Source of the DNA: Cellulomonas hominis
GTDB lineage: Bacteria > Actinomycetota > Actinomycetes > Actinomycetales > Cellulomonadaceae
Length of the DNA stretch: 55,891 nt
Assembly: GCF_901521055.1 (NCBI RefSeq)
Contig: NZ_CABEGA010000027.1
Span: 1-55,891, forward strand
Direction: 5' to 3'
The position numbers and the translations under genes are program-made. Below, in pieces: positions 1-7,410 of this stretch. Under the pieces are notes generated by a model. The model was not told the origin of the DNA. It searched no databases and saw only the letters and a program-made list of their open reading frames with translations. Position 1 is the stretch's first letter. Each line of letters starts with the position of its first letter.

Positions 1-292
1 TGAGGAGGGCCGGGGCGGGGCAGTGGCAGGGGGAGTCGCGGGCCGGGACGCGCAGGCCCGAGGCGCGCAGGCGCCGGATGAGCTCGCCCGCGGACACCGG
101 CTCCGCGCCGAGCGCCACGAGCTCGGCGTGCCGCTCGTCGGGCACGTCGTAGTGGTCGAGGTCGAACGCGCGGCGGGGGAGCCCGGCGCGCTCGGCGAAC
201 GCGTGCAGCTCCGCGATCGAGGTGTCGCTGACCAGGTGCGACCAGAAGCGGCCGTGCCGGGGCCAGAGCGGTGGGTCGAGGAGGATCGTCAC
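1..292 (-). CDS. DUF4031 family protein, partial (runs off window)
   Basis: Reading leftwards from a GTG at 292, 97 codons stay open to the window edge, so the C-terminus is missing. The N-terminus contains ILLDPPLWP, FWSHLVSD, LHAFAERAGLPRRAFD and HYDVP, the pattern I associate with DUF4031, a small actinobacterial family of unknown function that is often under 110 residues. Little of the protein should therefore be lost. The GTG overlaps the stop of the HD-type gene by 4 nt (GTGA), so the two are probably translationally coupled and share the promoter near 1213. The first bases of this gene are also the end of a GC-rich repeat that encodes the tail of the upstream protein. No function can be given. 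Confidence 0.75.
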   Translation of the reverse strand, partial: MTILLDPPLWPRHGRFWSHLVSDTSIAELHAFAERAGLPRRAFDLDHYDVPDERHAELVALGAEPVSAGELIRRLRASGLRVPARDSPCHCPAPALL

Positions 293-1170
293 GCGCCGGC
301 GCCGGCGCCGGCACCCGCGCCGGCACCCGCACCAGCGCCGCGCCGCACGGGCTGCGGCGTGGGCACGGGACCACCCGCACCGCCCGGGCCAGCCGCACCG
401 CCCGGGCCACCAGCACCGCCCGAGCCACCAGCGCCACCCGGGGCCGCGGCGTCGCCGGGGTGTGCCGCCGGCTCGTCCGCCTCGATCTGCGCGAGCACCT
501 TCTCCAGCTTGTGCAGCTCCGCGGCGAGGTTCTGCCGGGCGGGCTCCTCCCAGGCGGCACCGAGCGGGCTGACGAACAGGCTCGACCGCTTGAGCAGCTT
601 CCGCACGATCCGCTCCCGCGCCCGCAGGTAGTCCTGCATCGGGATGTCGGCGTACTCCTCGCGGATGTCGTGCAGGTAGGACTTGTAGCGCTGCGGCTCG
701 GCGGCCAGCATCGCGAGGTCGGCGTCGCACAGCACAGCGCAGTCGAAGTCCGTCGGGTCGGCGGCGTGCCGCACCAGGGCGATGACCAGCTGGTGCACGC
801 GGTCGACGCTCCCGGCCGGGACGCCCAGGTCGGTCAGCTGCTCGCGCGCGAGCCGGGCGGACGCGACCTCGTCCTCGCCGCCCCGGTTGGCGTAGGCGGC
901 GACCTGCGCGGCGTCGAACACCGCGCCGTGGTACCAGGCAGCGAGCCGGACGAGGTCGGGCTCGTGGGTCTCCTCGGCGAGCTCGTCGACGCGGGCCAGC
1001 ACGTCGGTCAGGTGCCGGAGGTTGTGGTAGCTCCGGCCCGGGTCGGTCCACCGCTCGATGAGGTCGGCACCGACGTCACGGATGCGCTCGGTGTCGGCGG
1101 TGGCGCCGGCCCCCTTCGCGCTGCGGATGAACGCGGACAACAACCACTGTGGCGCGTCGTAGACGCCCAT
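289..1170 (-). CDS. HD-superfamily metal-dependent phosphohydrolase-like protein with low-complexity tail
   Basis: 293 residues. The N-terminal ~215 residues resemble the predicted HD-type phosphohydrolases of COG4339: YHNLRHL at 48-54, then AAWYHGAVFDA around 78-87, then an L/C-D-ADLAML segment near 170. The usual HD doublet reads HG here (H81, G82), so catalysis cannot be assumed. From about 235 the chain is a Gly/Ala/Pro tail ending in a (GA)n run, encoded by a GCCGGC-type repeat near 292-336 and a CCACCNGC-type repeat near 370-440. The tail is probably disordered and length-variable. ATG 1170 follows a GAGG ribosome site. The stop overlaps the DUF4031 start by 4 nt. Substrate unknown. Confidence 0.75.
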   Translation of the reverse strand: MGVYDAPQWLLSAFIRSAKGAGATADTERIRDVGADLIERWTDPGRSYHNLRHLTDVLARVDELAEETHEPDLVRLAAWYHGAVFDAAQVAAYANRGGEDEVASARLAREQLTDLGVPAGSVDRVHQLVIALVRHAADPTDFDCAVLCDADLAMLAAEPQRYKSYLHDIREEYADIPMQDYLRARERIVRKLLKRSSLFVSPLGAAWEEPARQNLAAELHKLEKVLAQIEADEPAAHPGDAAAPGGAGGSGGAGGPGGAAGPGGAGGPVPTPQPVRRGAGAGAGAGAGAGAGA

Positions 1171-1205
1171 GGAACAGCCTCACTGCGACAGACGACCCTG
1201 CTCGG

Positions 1206-1218
1206 ACGCGCCATCGTA
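1206..1218 (-). promoter_or_regulatory. Probable -10 element for the HD/DUF4031 pair
   Basis: On the minus strand TACGAT occupies 1218-1213, about 43 nt upstream of ATG 1170. This fits the TANNNT -10 of actinobacterial housekeeping promoters. I see no convincing -35. The rest of the 110-nt gap to the histidine kinase stop holds no gene. Confidence 0.4.
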
Positions 1219-1280
1219 GCCCCATGCCAGGAGACCGGCGCAGCGTCGCGGGGTCACGAAACGGGGTGATTCGTCCCGGT

Positions 1281-2840
1281 TCAGCGGGCCGGCTCGTCGC
1301 CCGCCGGGAGCGCCACCCGGACCGTGGTCCCGCCGCCCGGGGTCTCGGTGATCGCGACCTCGCCGTGGTGCGCCTCGACGATCGCCGCGACGATGGCCAT
1401 GCCGAGCCCGGCGCCGCCGCCGGAGCCGTTGCCCTCGCGGGTGCGGCTGGCGTCGACCCGGTAGAAGCGCTCGAACACGCGGCGGGCGTGCTCGGGCGCG
1501 ATCCCGGGCCCGTGGTCGCGGACCTCGACGACGACCCGGTCGCCGACCCGCCCGACGGCGAGCTCGGCCGGGGTGCCGGCGGGGGTGTGCCGGGCGACGT
1601 TGCCGACCAGGTTGGCGAGGACCTGCCGGAGCCGCGGCTCGTCGCCGAGCACGACCGTGGCCGGCAGGTCGTCGTCGTCGCGGGCGGCCGCACCGTCGAG
1701 CGCGCCGACGCGGACCTCCCGCGTCGGGTCGATGGCCCGCAGGTCGTGCGCCGCGTCGGTGGCGAGCACCGCGAGGTCGACGGGCTCGGAGCGCCCGGGG
1801 CGGTCGGCGTCGAGCCGGGCCAGGGCCAGCAGGTCCTCGACCAGGCCGCCCATGCGGGTGGCGGACTGCTCGATGCGCCGCATGGTGTCGTCGACCTGGT
1901 CCTTCTCGGTCAGCGCGCCCATCCGGTAGAGCTCGCCGTAGCCGCGGATCGCCGCGATGGGCGTCCGCAGCTCGTGCGAGGCGTCCGCGACGAACCGGCG
2001 CATCCGCTCCTCGGAGGCCGTGCGCGCGTCGAACGCCGCCTCGATCTGCGTGAGCATCCCGTTGAGCGCCGCGCCCAGGCGGCCGACCTCGGTGGTCTCG
2101 GGGGCGGGCGGGACGCGCTGGGACAGGTCGCCGGCGGCGATCTGCGCGGCCGTGCCCTCGATCTCCCGCAGCCCGCGCAGGGACCGCTTGACCGCCCAGG
2201 TGCCGACCACCACGCCGATGACGAGGATCGCGACGGCGCTCGACCACAGCAGCAGCGCGGCGCGGCGGACGGTGTCCTGCACCAGGCCGAGCGGCTGGGC
2301 GAGCATGACGTAGCCGACGGTCGTGTCGTCGTCGGCGGACGCGAGCACCGGGGTCGTGATCACGCGCCACGCGGACCCCCGCATCGTGCCGCTGGTCGTC
2401 GAGACGACCGGCTCGTCCAGCGTGGCGAGGTCGACCTCCGGCAGGTGCGGGCTGCCGTACTCGTCCGACGTCGTCACGGACGGCGGGACGGTGGCGACGT
2501 CGTCGAGGATCTCCACGCGCATGGCGTAGTCGGAGTAGGCACCCCACTCCGGCTGACCGACGGCGTCGAGGCTCTCGTGCGTCCGGTAGTACACCAGGAT
2601 GGACTTGCTGTACGAGGCCGTCTGCGCCCGCAGCCGGGCGTCCACCTGGTCGACCAGGTAGTTCGAGAGCATCGTCGTCGTGGTGGCGCCGGCGATCGCG
2701 AGGCCCGCGGCGAGCAGCACGGTGCTGATGCCCACGAGCCGTGCGAGCAGCGGCGTCCGCGCCCACAGCTCGCGGACGGGGCGCAGCACGCCGCCGAGCC
2801 GGTCGCGGTCCGGGGCGTGCTGCTGGGTCGGCCCGGTCAC
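1281..2840 (-). CDS. Membrane sensor histidine kinase
   Basis: 519 residues, GTG start overlapping the regulator stop by 4 nt. Layout: short cytosolic N-terminus, TM1 about 34-52, an extracytoplasmic sensor of ~140 residues, TM2 about 196-216, HAMP 217-270, dimerisation domain with SHELRTP at 288-294 (phospho-accepting H289), N-box around N410/N414, G1 DHGPGI at 442-447 and G2 GLG at 478-480. All catalytic boxes are present. It should phosphorylate the OmpR-type regulator encoded just upstream in the same transcript. The architecture is that of actinobacterial MprB/TcrY-like kinases. The sensor region has no domain I recognise, so the stimulus is unknown. Confidence 0.93.
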   Translation of the reverse strand: MTGPTQQHAPDRDRLGGVLRPVRELWARTPLLARLVGISTVLLAAGLAIAGATTTTMLSNYLVDQVDARLRAQTASYSKSILVYYRTHESLDAVGQPEWGAYSDYAMRVEILDDVATVPPSVTTSDEYGSPHLPEVDLATLDEPVVSTTSGTMRGSAWRVITTPVLASADDDTTVGYVMLAQPLGLVQDTVRRAALLLWSSAVAILVIGVVVGTWAVKRSLRGLREIEGTAAQIAAGDLSQRVPPAPETTEVGRLGAALNGMLTQIEAAFDARTASEERMRRFVADASHELRTPIAAIRGYGELYRMGALTEKDQVDDTMRRIEQSATRMGGLVEDLLALARLDADRPGRSEPVDLAVLATDAAHDLRAIDPTREVRVGALDGAAARDDDDLPATVVLGDEPRLRQVLANLVGNVARHTPAGTPAELAVGRVGDRVVVEVRDHGPGIAPEHARRVFERFYRVDASRTREGNGSGGGAGLGMAIVAAIVEAHHGEVAITETPGGGTTVRVALPAGDEPAR

Positions 2841-3571
2841 GTCCCGCTCGGCTTGCGCAGCATGTACCCGACGCCGCGCTTGGTCTGGATCAGCGGCACG
2901 ACCTTGGTGCCGTCCGGCCCGGTGACCTGGTCGACCTTGCGGCGCAGGTAGGAGATGTAGGACTCGACGATGTTGGCGTCGCCGCCCCAGTCGTACTGCC
3001 AGACGTGGTCGAGGATCTGCGACTTGGACAGCACCCGGCCGGGGTTGAGCAGCAGGTAGCGGAGCAGCTTGAACTCGGTGGGGGACAGGTCGACCACCTG
3101 GCCGGCGCGGCGGACCTCGTGGCTGTCCTCGTCGAGCTCGAGGTCCTCGTAGCCGAGCACGCTCGCGGAGGCGACCTCGCCGACCTGGGTGCGGCGGAGC
3201 ACCGCGCGGATGCGCGCGACGACCTCCTCCAGGCTGAACGGCTTGGTCACGTAGTCGTCCCCGCCCACGGTCAGGCCGGTGATCTTGTCGGCGGTGTCGT
3301 CGCGCGCGGTGAGGAACAGGACCGGCACGTGCTGGCCCTTCTCCCGCAGGCGCCGCGTGACGGTGAAGCCGTCCATGTCGGGGAGCATGACGTCGAGCAC
3401 CAGGAGGTCCGGCTGGACCTGGCGGGCGAGGCGCAGGGCCGCGGCACCGTCGGCGGCCGCGTGCACCTCGAAGCCCGCGAAGCGCAGCGACGTCGCGAGG
3501 AGCTCGCGGATGTTCGGCTCGTCGTCCACGACGAGCAGCCGGGCCTCGGGGGTGCGGGTCGCTGCGGTCAC
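2837..3571 (-). CDS. OmpR/PhoB-family response regulator
   Basis: 244 residues. The receiver domain has the acidic pair D16-D17, phospho-acceptor D60 (LLVLDVMLPDMDG), T88 and K110. A C-terminal winged helix (about 140-243) carries LSPTEFKLLRYL and the recognition-helix region YISYLRRKVD. GTG 3571 places VVDDEPNIRELL about 14 residues in, as usual for the family. Longer in-frame extensions upstream would cross the divergent amidotransferase promoter and lack family similarity. It forms an operon with the kinase at 1281-2840 (GTGA overlap). Targets are not evident; autoregulation is common for such pairs but no operator is obvious in the 79-nt divergent gap. Confidence 0.93.
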   Translation of the reverse strand: MTAATRTPEARLLVVDDEPNIRELLATSLRFAGFEVHAAADGAAALRLARQVQPDLLVLDVMLPDMDGFTVTRRLREKGQHVPVLFLTARDDTADKITGLTVGGDDYVTKPFSLEEVVARIRAVLRRTQVGEVASASVLGYEDLELDEDSHEVRRAGQVVDLSPTEFKLLRYLLLNPGRVLSKSQILDHVWQYDWGGDANIVESYISYLRRKVDQVTGPDGTKVVPLIQTKRGVGYMLRKPSGT

Positions 3572-3636
3572 GCACCCAGTGTGCGCCCGGATGCTGAACA
3601 GTTCCTGGGAGCGACCTGGTCGCGGCGCGCAGGCGG

Positions 3637-3642
3637 TACGGT
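3637..3642 (+). promoter_or_regulatory. Candidate -10 (TACGGT) before the amidotransferase gene
   Basis: TACGGT lies 8 nt before GTG 3651 and no ribosome binding site is visible. This spacing fits an actinobacterial leaderless transcript starting at or beside the GTG. Evidence is motif and spacing only. Confidence 0.35.
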
Positions 3643-3650
3643 GCTGCCTC

Positions 3651-4442
3651 GTGAGCGCCGCCTCTGCCACCACCCCGCCCGTCGAGCCCGTCGAGCAGCA
3701 CGAGCAGCCCGTGCTGACCGTCGTGCAGCTCGACGACACCGTCCCCCTCGACCGGTTCGCCGACCACCTCGACGGTGTGCGGGTCCGCCTGGTCCGCGCG
3801 CACGCGGGCGAGGACGCCGGGCCCGCCCGCGACCTCGACGGGCTGCTGGTCCTCGGCGGCCGGATGTCCGCCCACGACGAGCAGGAGCCCGGCATCACCG
3901 CGACCCGCGCCCTGCTGGCCGACGCCGTCACCGCGGGCGTCCCGACGCTCGGGATCTGCCTGGGCGCGCAGCTGCTGGCCGTCGCGACCGGCGGCCAGGT
4001 CCACGTCGCCGCCCCTCCCGGGCCCGAGGCCGGCGTCGTCGACGTGCGGTGGCGCCCCGAGGCGGCCGCCGACCCGCTGCTGGGCGGGCTGGCCGCCGAC
4101 GCGGAGGCCGCGGGCACCCGCAGCACCCCGATGCCGACCATGCACGCCGACGCGGTGGTGGACCTCCCGCGGGGCGCCGCCTGGCTCGCGGCGTCCCGGA
4201 TGTACCCGTACCAGGCGTTCCGCGTCGGCGAGCGGGCCTGGGGCGTGCAGTTCCACCCCGAGGCCTCGCCGGAGACGATGCACCGCTGGGCGGTGGACGC
4301 GGGCGACCCCGAGCCCGAGGTCGCCGCCGTCGACGCGGCGGTCGCGGCGGCCGACGACCGGATGCGGGCGGACGGCGCGCGGGTCGCGGCGACCTTCGCC
4401 GGTCTGGTCGCCGCCCGGGCGGGGGACCGCGCCGCCGTCTGA
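3651..4442 (+). CDS. Class-I glutamine amidotransferase (GMP synthase glutaminase-like)
   Basis: 263 residues. The triad of class-I glutaminases is present: nucleophile C103 in LGICLGAQLL, and H202 and E204 in VQFHPEA. Residues ~22-235 form one GATase1 domain. A ~20-residue Pro/Glu/Gln leader precedes it, and an Ala/Asp-rich tail with probable helix follows. There is no attached synthetase domain, so it belongs to the stand-alone group that includes gamma-glutamyl hydrolases or transferases acting on polyamines or amino-acid conjugates. The acceptor cannot be assigned. GTG 3651 has no ribosome site but sits just after a TANNNT box. It is divergent from the two-component pair and ends at a strong terminator. 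Confidence 0.85.
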   Translation: MSAASATTPPVEPVEQHEQPVLTVVQLDDTVPLDRFADHLDGVRVRLVRAHAGEDAGPARDLDGLLVLGGRMSAHDEQEPGITATRALLADAVTAGVPTLGICLGAQLLAVATGGQVHVAAPPGPEAGVVDVRWRPEAAADPLLGGLAADAEAAGTRSTPMPTMHADAVVDLPRGAAWLAASRMYPYQAFRVGERAWGVQFHPEASPETMHRWAVDAGDPEPEVAAVDAAVAAADDRMRADGARVAATFAGLVAARAGDRAAV

Positions 4443-4460
4443 CCCGGTCCGCCTCCACGA

Positions 4461-4498
4461 CGAACGGCCCGGCCCCCCGAGGGGAGCCGGGCCGTTCG
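4461..4498. terminator. Bidirectional terminator hairpin
   Basis: A perfect 13-bp stem (4461-4473 with 4486-4498) and a 12-nt loop lie between the convergent amidotransferase and pspA genes. There is no U-tract, as is usual in high-GC actinobacteria. It can serve both strands. Confidence 0.85.
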
Positions 4499-4509
4499 CG
4501 TGCGCGTTG

Positions 4510-5274
4510 TCAGGCCTCGATCTGCGGCGTGACGGGGGTGGCGCCGATCTGCTGCGGCTGGCCGCCGGACTTCAGCGAGGCGAGCCGCGCCTCGATCTCC
4601 AGCTGCTCGCCGGAGGCCTCGAGCTCCGCGAACTGCGAGTCCAGCGACGACGCGGCGATCTCGGCCTGGCCCATCGCCATGGCCTCCTCGCGGCGCACCT
4701 TCTCCTCGAAGCGGGCGAGCTCGCTCGTCGGGTCCAGCACGTTGATCGAGGAGATCGCGGTCTGCACCGTCTGCTGCGCCTGGGCGGACTTCTGCCGGGC
4801 GACGAGGGTGTCGCGGCGCTGCTTGAGCTGGCCGAGCTTGTCCTTCATCTGCGCGAGCCCGGACTTGAGCTTCTCGACCGTCTCGCGCTGCGAGGAGATG
4901 ATCGGCTCGGCGTCCCGGGCCTCGCCCTCGGCGGTGATCTGCTTGCCGAGCGCGATCTTGGCGAGGTTGTCGAACTTGTCCGCGTTCGCGGCGTCGCCGA
5001 CCTGGCGGTACTGGTCCGCGCGGGACGACGCGGCGAGCGCCTTGGCGCCCCACTCGCGGGCCGCCGCGACGTCCTCGTTGTAGTCCTGCTCGGCGAGGCG
5101 CAGGTTGCCGATGGTCTGCGCGATGGCCTTCTCGGCCTCGGCGATGGAGTTGGTGTAGTCGCGCACCAGCTGGTCCAGCATCTTCTGCGGGTCCTCGGCC
5201 TGGTCGATCAGCGCGTTGATGTTCGCCCGCGCCAGCTGGGTGATCCGTCCGAAGATGCTCTGCTTCTCGGTCAT
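4510..5274 (-). CDS. pspA: PspA/IM30 (ESCRT-III-like) membrane-stress protein
   Basis: 254 residues, almost entirely helical and charged, beginning MTEKQSIFGRITQLARANIN, the amphipathic helix 1 of PspA/IM30 proteins. It continues with EDPQKMLDQLVRDY, the conserved helix-2 motif, and long coiled coil to about residue 215, then a short Gln/Pro-rich tail. The family binds and remodels the inner leaflet of the membrane under envelope stress. ATG 5274 follows GAGG. It lies 41 nt after the TPM-domain gene on the same strand and both probably share one transcript. That association of a membrane TPM protein with a PspA homologue suggests an envelope-maintenance module. No PspBC or ClgR gene is nearby. 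Confidence 0.9.
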   Translation of the reverse strand: MTEKQSIFGRITQLARANINALIDQAEDPQKMLDQLVRDYTNSIAEAEKAIAQTIGNLRLAEQDYNEDVAAAREWGAKALAASSRADQYRQVGDAANADKFDNLAKIALGKQITAEGEARDAEPIISSQRETVEKLKSGLAQMKDKLGQLKQRRDTLVARQKSAQAQQTVQTAISSINVLDPTSELARFEEKVRREEAMAMGQAEIAASSLDSQFAELEASGEQLEIEARLASLKSGGQPQQIGATPVTPQIEA

Positions 5275-5315
5275 CGCCTCGTGCCTCTCTCGTCTCTTCC
5301 GTCTGCCGAACACGA

Positions 5316-7328
5316 TCAGAACCCGCCGTCGAACCCGCCGTCGCCGAAGCCTCCGCCGTCGAAGCCCCCGCCGTCGCCGCCGCCGCCCCAGCCGCCGCCG
5401 AAGCCGCCGCCACCGCCGCGCAGGATCGAGTCGATGAGGATGCCGCCCAGCACCATGCCGCCGATGCCGTTGACGGTGTCGCCCATGCCGCCGCGACCGC
5501 GCCCGTACGAGCCCTGCAGCTGCTGCTGCTCGGCGTACTCGACGTCCCGCTGGGCCAGGCGCTGCGCCTCGACCACGAGCTGCTCGCCACGGCGGGCGCT
5601 GTCGAGGGCCCGCTCCGGGTCGGTGGTGCGGTGGTCGAGCGCCGCGTTGAACAGCCGGCCGGCCTCGGCCAGCCGGGTGCGGGCCTCGGGGCCGACCGCG
5701 CCGCGGCGGGTGTCGACGAAGTCCGTGGTGCCGCGCAGCGCGGAGTCCAGCCGGCCCAGCGCCTCCTCGAGGTGGACGGCGGCGCGGCGCGAGCGGTCCT
5801 GCGCCTCGCGCATCGGCGCGAGCGCGGAGTCGATCGCGGCCTCGGCGTCGGTGATGCGGCGCAGCGCCGCGAGCGGGTCGCCCGTGCCGGAGCGCGCCGC
5901 GCGGGCGTCGGCGATCGCGGCCCGCGCGTCGTCCGCCCGCGCGACGACCTCGGGGTCCCGCGGCGCGAGGCGGTCGGCGTCGGCGACGTCGGAGCCGATG
6001 GAGGCGATCGCGGCGTCCAGCCGGGCGCCGATGGTCGCGAGGTCGGCGCCCGCGCGCTCGACGGCACCGATCAGCGTGTTCACCTGGCCGAGGGCCTCCT
6101 CGGCGGCCTGCGCGTACCGGACGGCGGTGTCGCGGTCCCCGGACTCGACGGCCTCCCGGCCGAGCCGCACGGCGTTCGCGACCTCGTCGAGCAGCCGGTC
6201 GGCCTGGTCGGGGTTCGGGGCGACGGACGTGAGCGCGCTCGCGGGGTACGTCGCGGCGAGCGACGCGACGGCGGTGCGGGAGGCCTCGACGCGGGCCCGC
6301 TGCGTGGCGGCGGACCGCTCGTGCGCGTCCAGGGCCTCGCCGGCACGGGACCGCACGTGGCGCAGGCGGTCGAACGACTCCTGCTGCCCGTCGAGCGCCG
6401 TGGACACCGCTCCGACGGTGCGCAGGATGCGGATCGCGGTGTCGCGGATCTGCGGCTCGGTGTCCGGGAGGTCGTCGTCGAGCGTCTGCCGGAGCCGGAA
6501 CGCCTCCGTGACCTGCTGCTTCGCCTGGGCGAGCACCTGCTCGAACTCGCGCGTGGCGTCCGGACCGAACTCGGCCTGGGCGAAGCCGAGCTCCTGCTCG
6601 GACGAGCGGATCGCGTCGTCGATGCGGACCAGCGCGGAGGAGGACCGGCGGTCGAGCTCGGGCGTCGGGAGCGCGGCGAGCTCGTCGACCGGGCCGGCCG
6701 GCTGTGCGGGTCCGGTGCCGGGAGCGCCCTGCGTGGCCTCGGCGGCGCGACGCCGGCGGCGGGACGCGAGCCACGCCAGGCCGGTGACGCCCGCGATGAC
6801 GACCAGGCCGACCACGAAGATCCCGCCGATCGCACCGCCCGCGCCGCCGCCGGTGGCCGCGGACTGCAGGCCCTCCGCGGCGGTCACCGCGGCACCGGTC
6901 CAGTCGTCGTCCCGCAGCTGGTCCTCGACCTGGTTCTTGACCTGCTGGATCTCGTCGCTGGACAGCTCACCCGTCGACTCCGGTGCCAGCGCGAACCGCC
7001 GGGACTCCGTGGCCACGGCGAGCACGAGGTCGTCCGCGCCGAGCCCGGACTCCGCGGCGGTCGCCTGCGCCCACTCCGAGCCGGACTGCTCCTCGAAGTC
7101 GTCCACGTAGACCACGTACAGCTGGTACGGCGTCTCCTGGGCCAGCTCGTCCAGCGCGGCCTGCACCTGCTGCTCGTCGCCGCTGCTCAGCACGTCGACG
7201 TCGTCCGTGACCTCGCTGGTGAGCGGCACGGGCTCGACCGCGGGCACGGCGGCGGACGCCGGGCCGGCCACCAGCAGCGGGAGACCGACGAGCGGGACGA
7301 GCACGGACAGGCGGCGGAGCGACGGCAC
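5316..7328 (-). CDS. TPM-domain membrane protein (YgcG/MOLO1-like) with long coiled coil and Gly-rich tail
   Basis: 670 residues from GTG 7328, chosen because an AGGA site lies ~11 nt upstream and the reading opens with a signal peptide (LSVLVPLVGLPLLVAGPASA). Residues ~30-160 are a TPM_phosphatase-type domain (ALDELAQETPYQLYVVYVDD, then DDLVLAVATESRRFAL). One transmembrane helix spans about 165-187 and is followed by an Arg-rich stop-transfer stretch. About 400 residues of coiled coil follow. The end is a Gly/Asp/Phe repeat (GGGFDGGGFGDGGFDGGF) typical of the family. The TPM domain should be outside and the coiled coil inside. It is probably cotranscribed with pspA. Biochemical role unknown. 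Confidence 0.85.
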   Translation of the reverse strand: MPSLRRLSVLVPLVGLPLLVAGPASAAVPAVEPVPLTSEVTDDVDVLSSGDEQQVQAALDELAQETPYQLYVVYVDDFEEQSGSEWAQATAAESGLGADDLVLAVATESRRFALAPESTGELSSDEIQQVKNQVEDQLRDDDWTGAAVTAAEGLQSAATGGGAGGAIGGIFVVGLVVIAGVTGLAWLASRRRRRAAEATQGAPGTGPAQPAGPVDELAALPTPELDRRSSSALVRIDDAIRSSEQELGFAQAEFGPDATREFEQVLAQAKQQVTEAFRLRQTLDDDLPDTEPQIRDTAIRILRTVGAVSTALDGQQESFDRLRHVRSRAGEALDAHERSAATQRARVEASRTAVASLAATYPASALTSVAPNPDQADRLLDEVANAVRLGREAVESGDRDTAVRYAQAAEEALGQVNTLIGAVERAGADLATIGARLDAAIASIGSDVADADRLAPRDPEVVARADDARAAIADARAARSGTGDPLAALRRITDAEAAIDSALAPMREAQDRSRRAAVHLEEALGRLDSALRGTTDFVDTRRGAVGPEARTRLAEAGRLFNAALDHRTTDPERALDSARRGEQLVVEAQRLAQRDVEYAEQQQLQGSYGRGRGGMGDTVNGIGGMVLGGILIDSILRGGGGGFGGGWGGGGDGGGFDGGGFGDGGFDGGF

Positions 7329-7370
7329 CTGGTGATCCTTTCTCAGGCGTACGTCCGCCGCAACGAGTAA

Positions 7371-7402
7371 GGGGCCCGCCGGGTTCCCACCCGGCGGGCC
7401 CC
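7371..7402. terminator. Terminator after the XPB helicase gene
   Basis: Perfect 13-bp stem (7371-7383 with 7390-7402) and a 6-nt loop, 8 nt past the helicase stop on the minus strand. It separates the helicase unit from the TPM-pspA unit. Confidence 0.85.
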
Positions 7403-7410
7403 TGCGCACG

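Noticed and set aside
1281..4283. A 1000-codon open frame on the minus strand spanning kinase, regulator and amidotransferase regions
   Set aside because: Only the last 519 codons resemble a protein family. The upstream part is the complement of real genes and stays open because stops are rare at this GC content.
3775..7110. Long plus-strand open frame of over 1100 codons across the pspA and TPM genes
   Set aside because: It is antisense to clear PspA and TPM reading frames, low in complexity and rich in Arg/Pro/Ser, with no recognisable domain.
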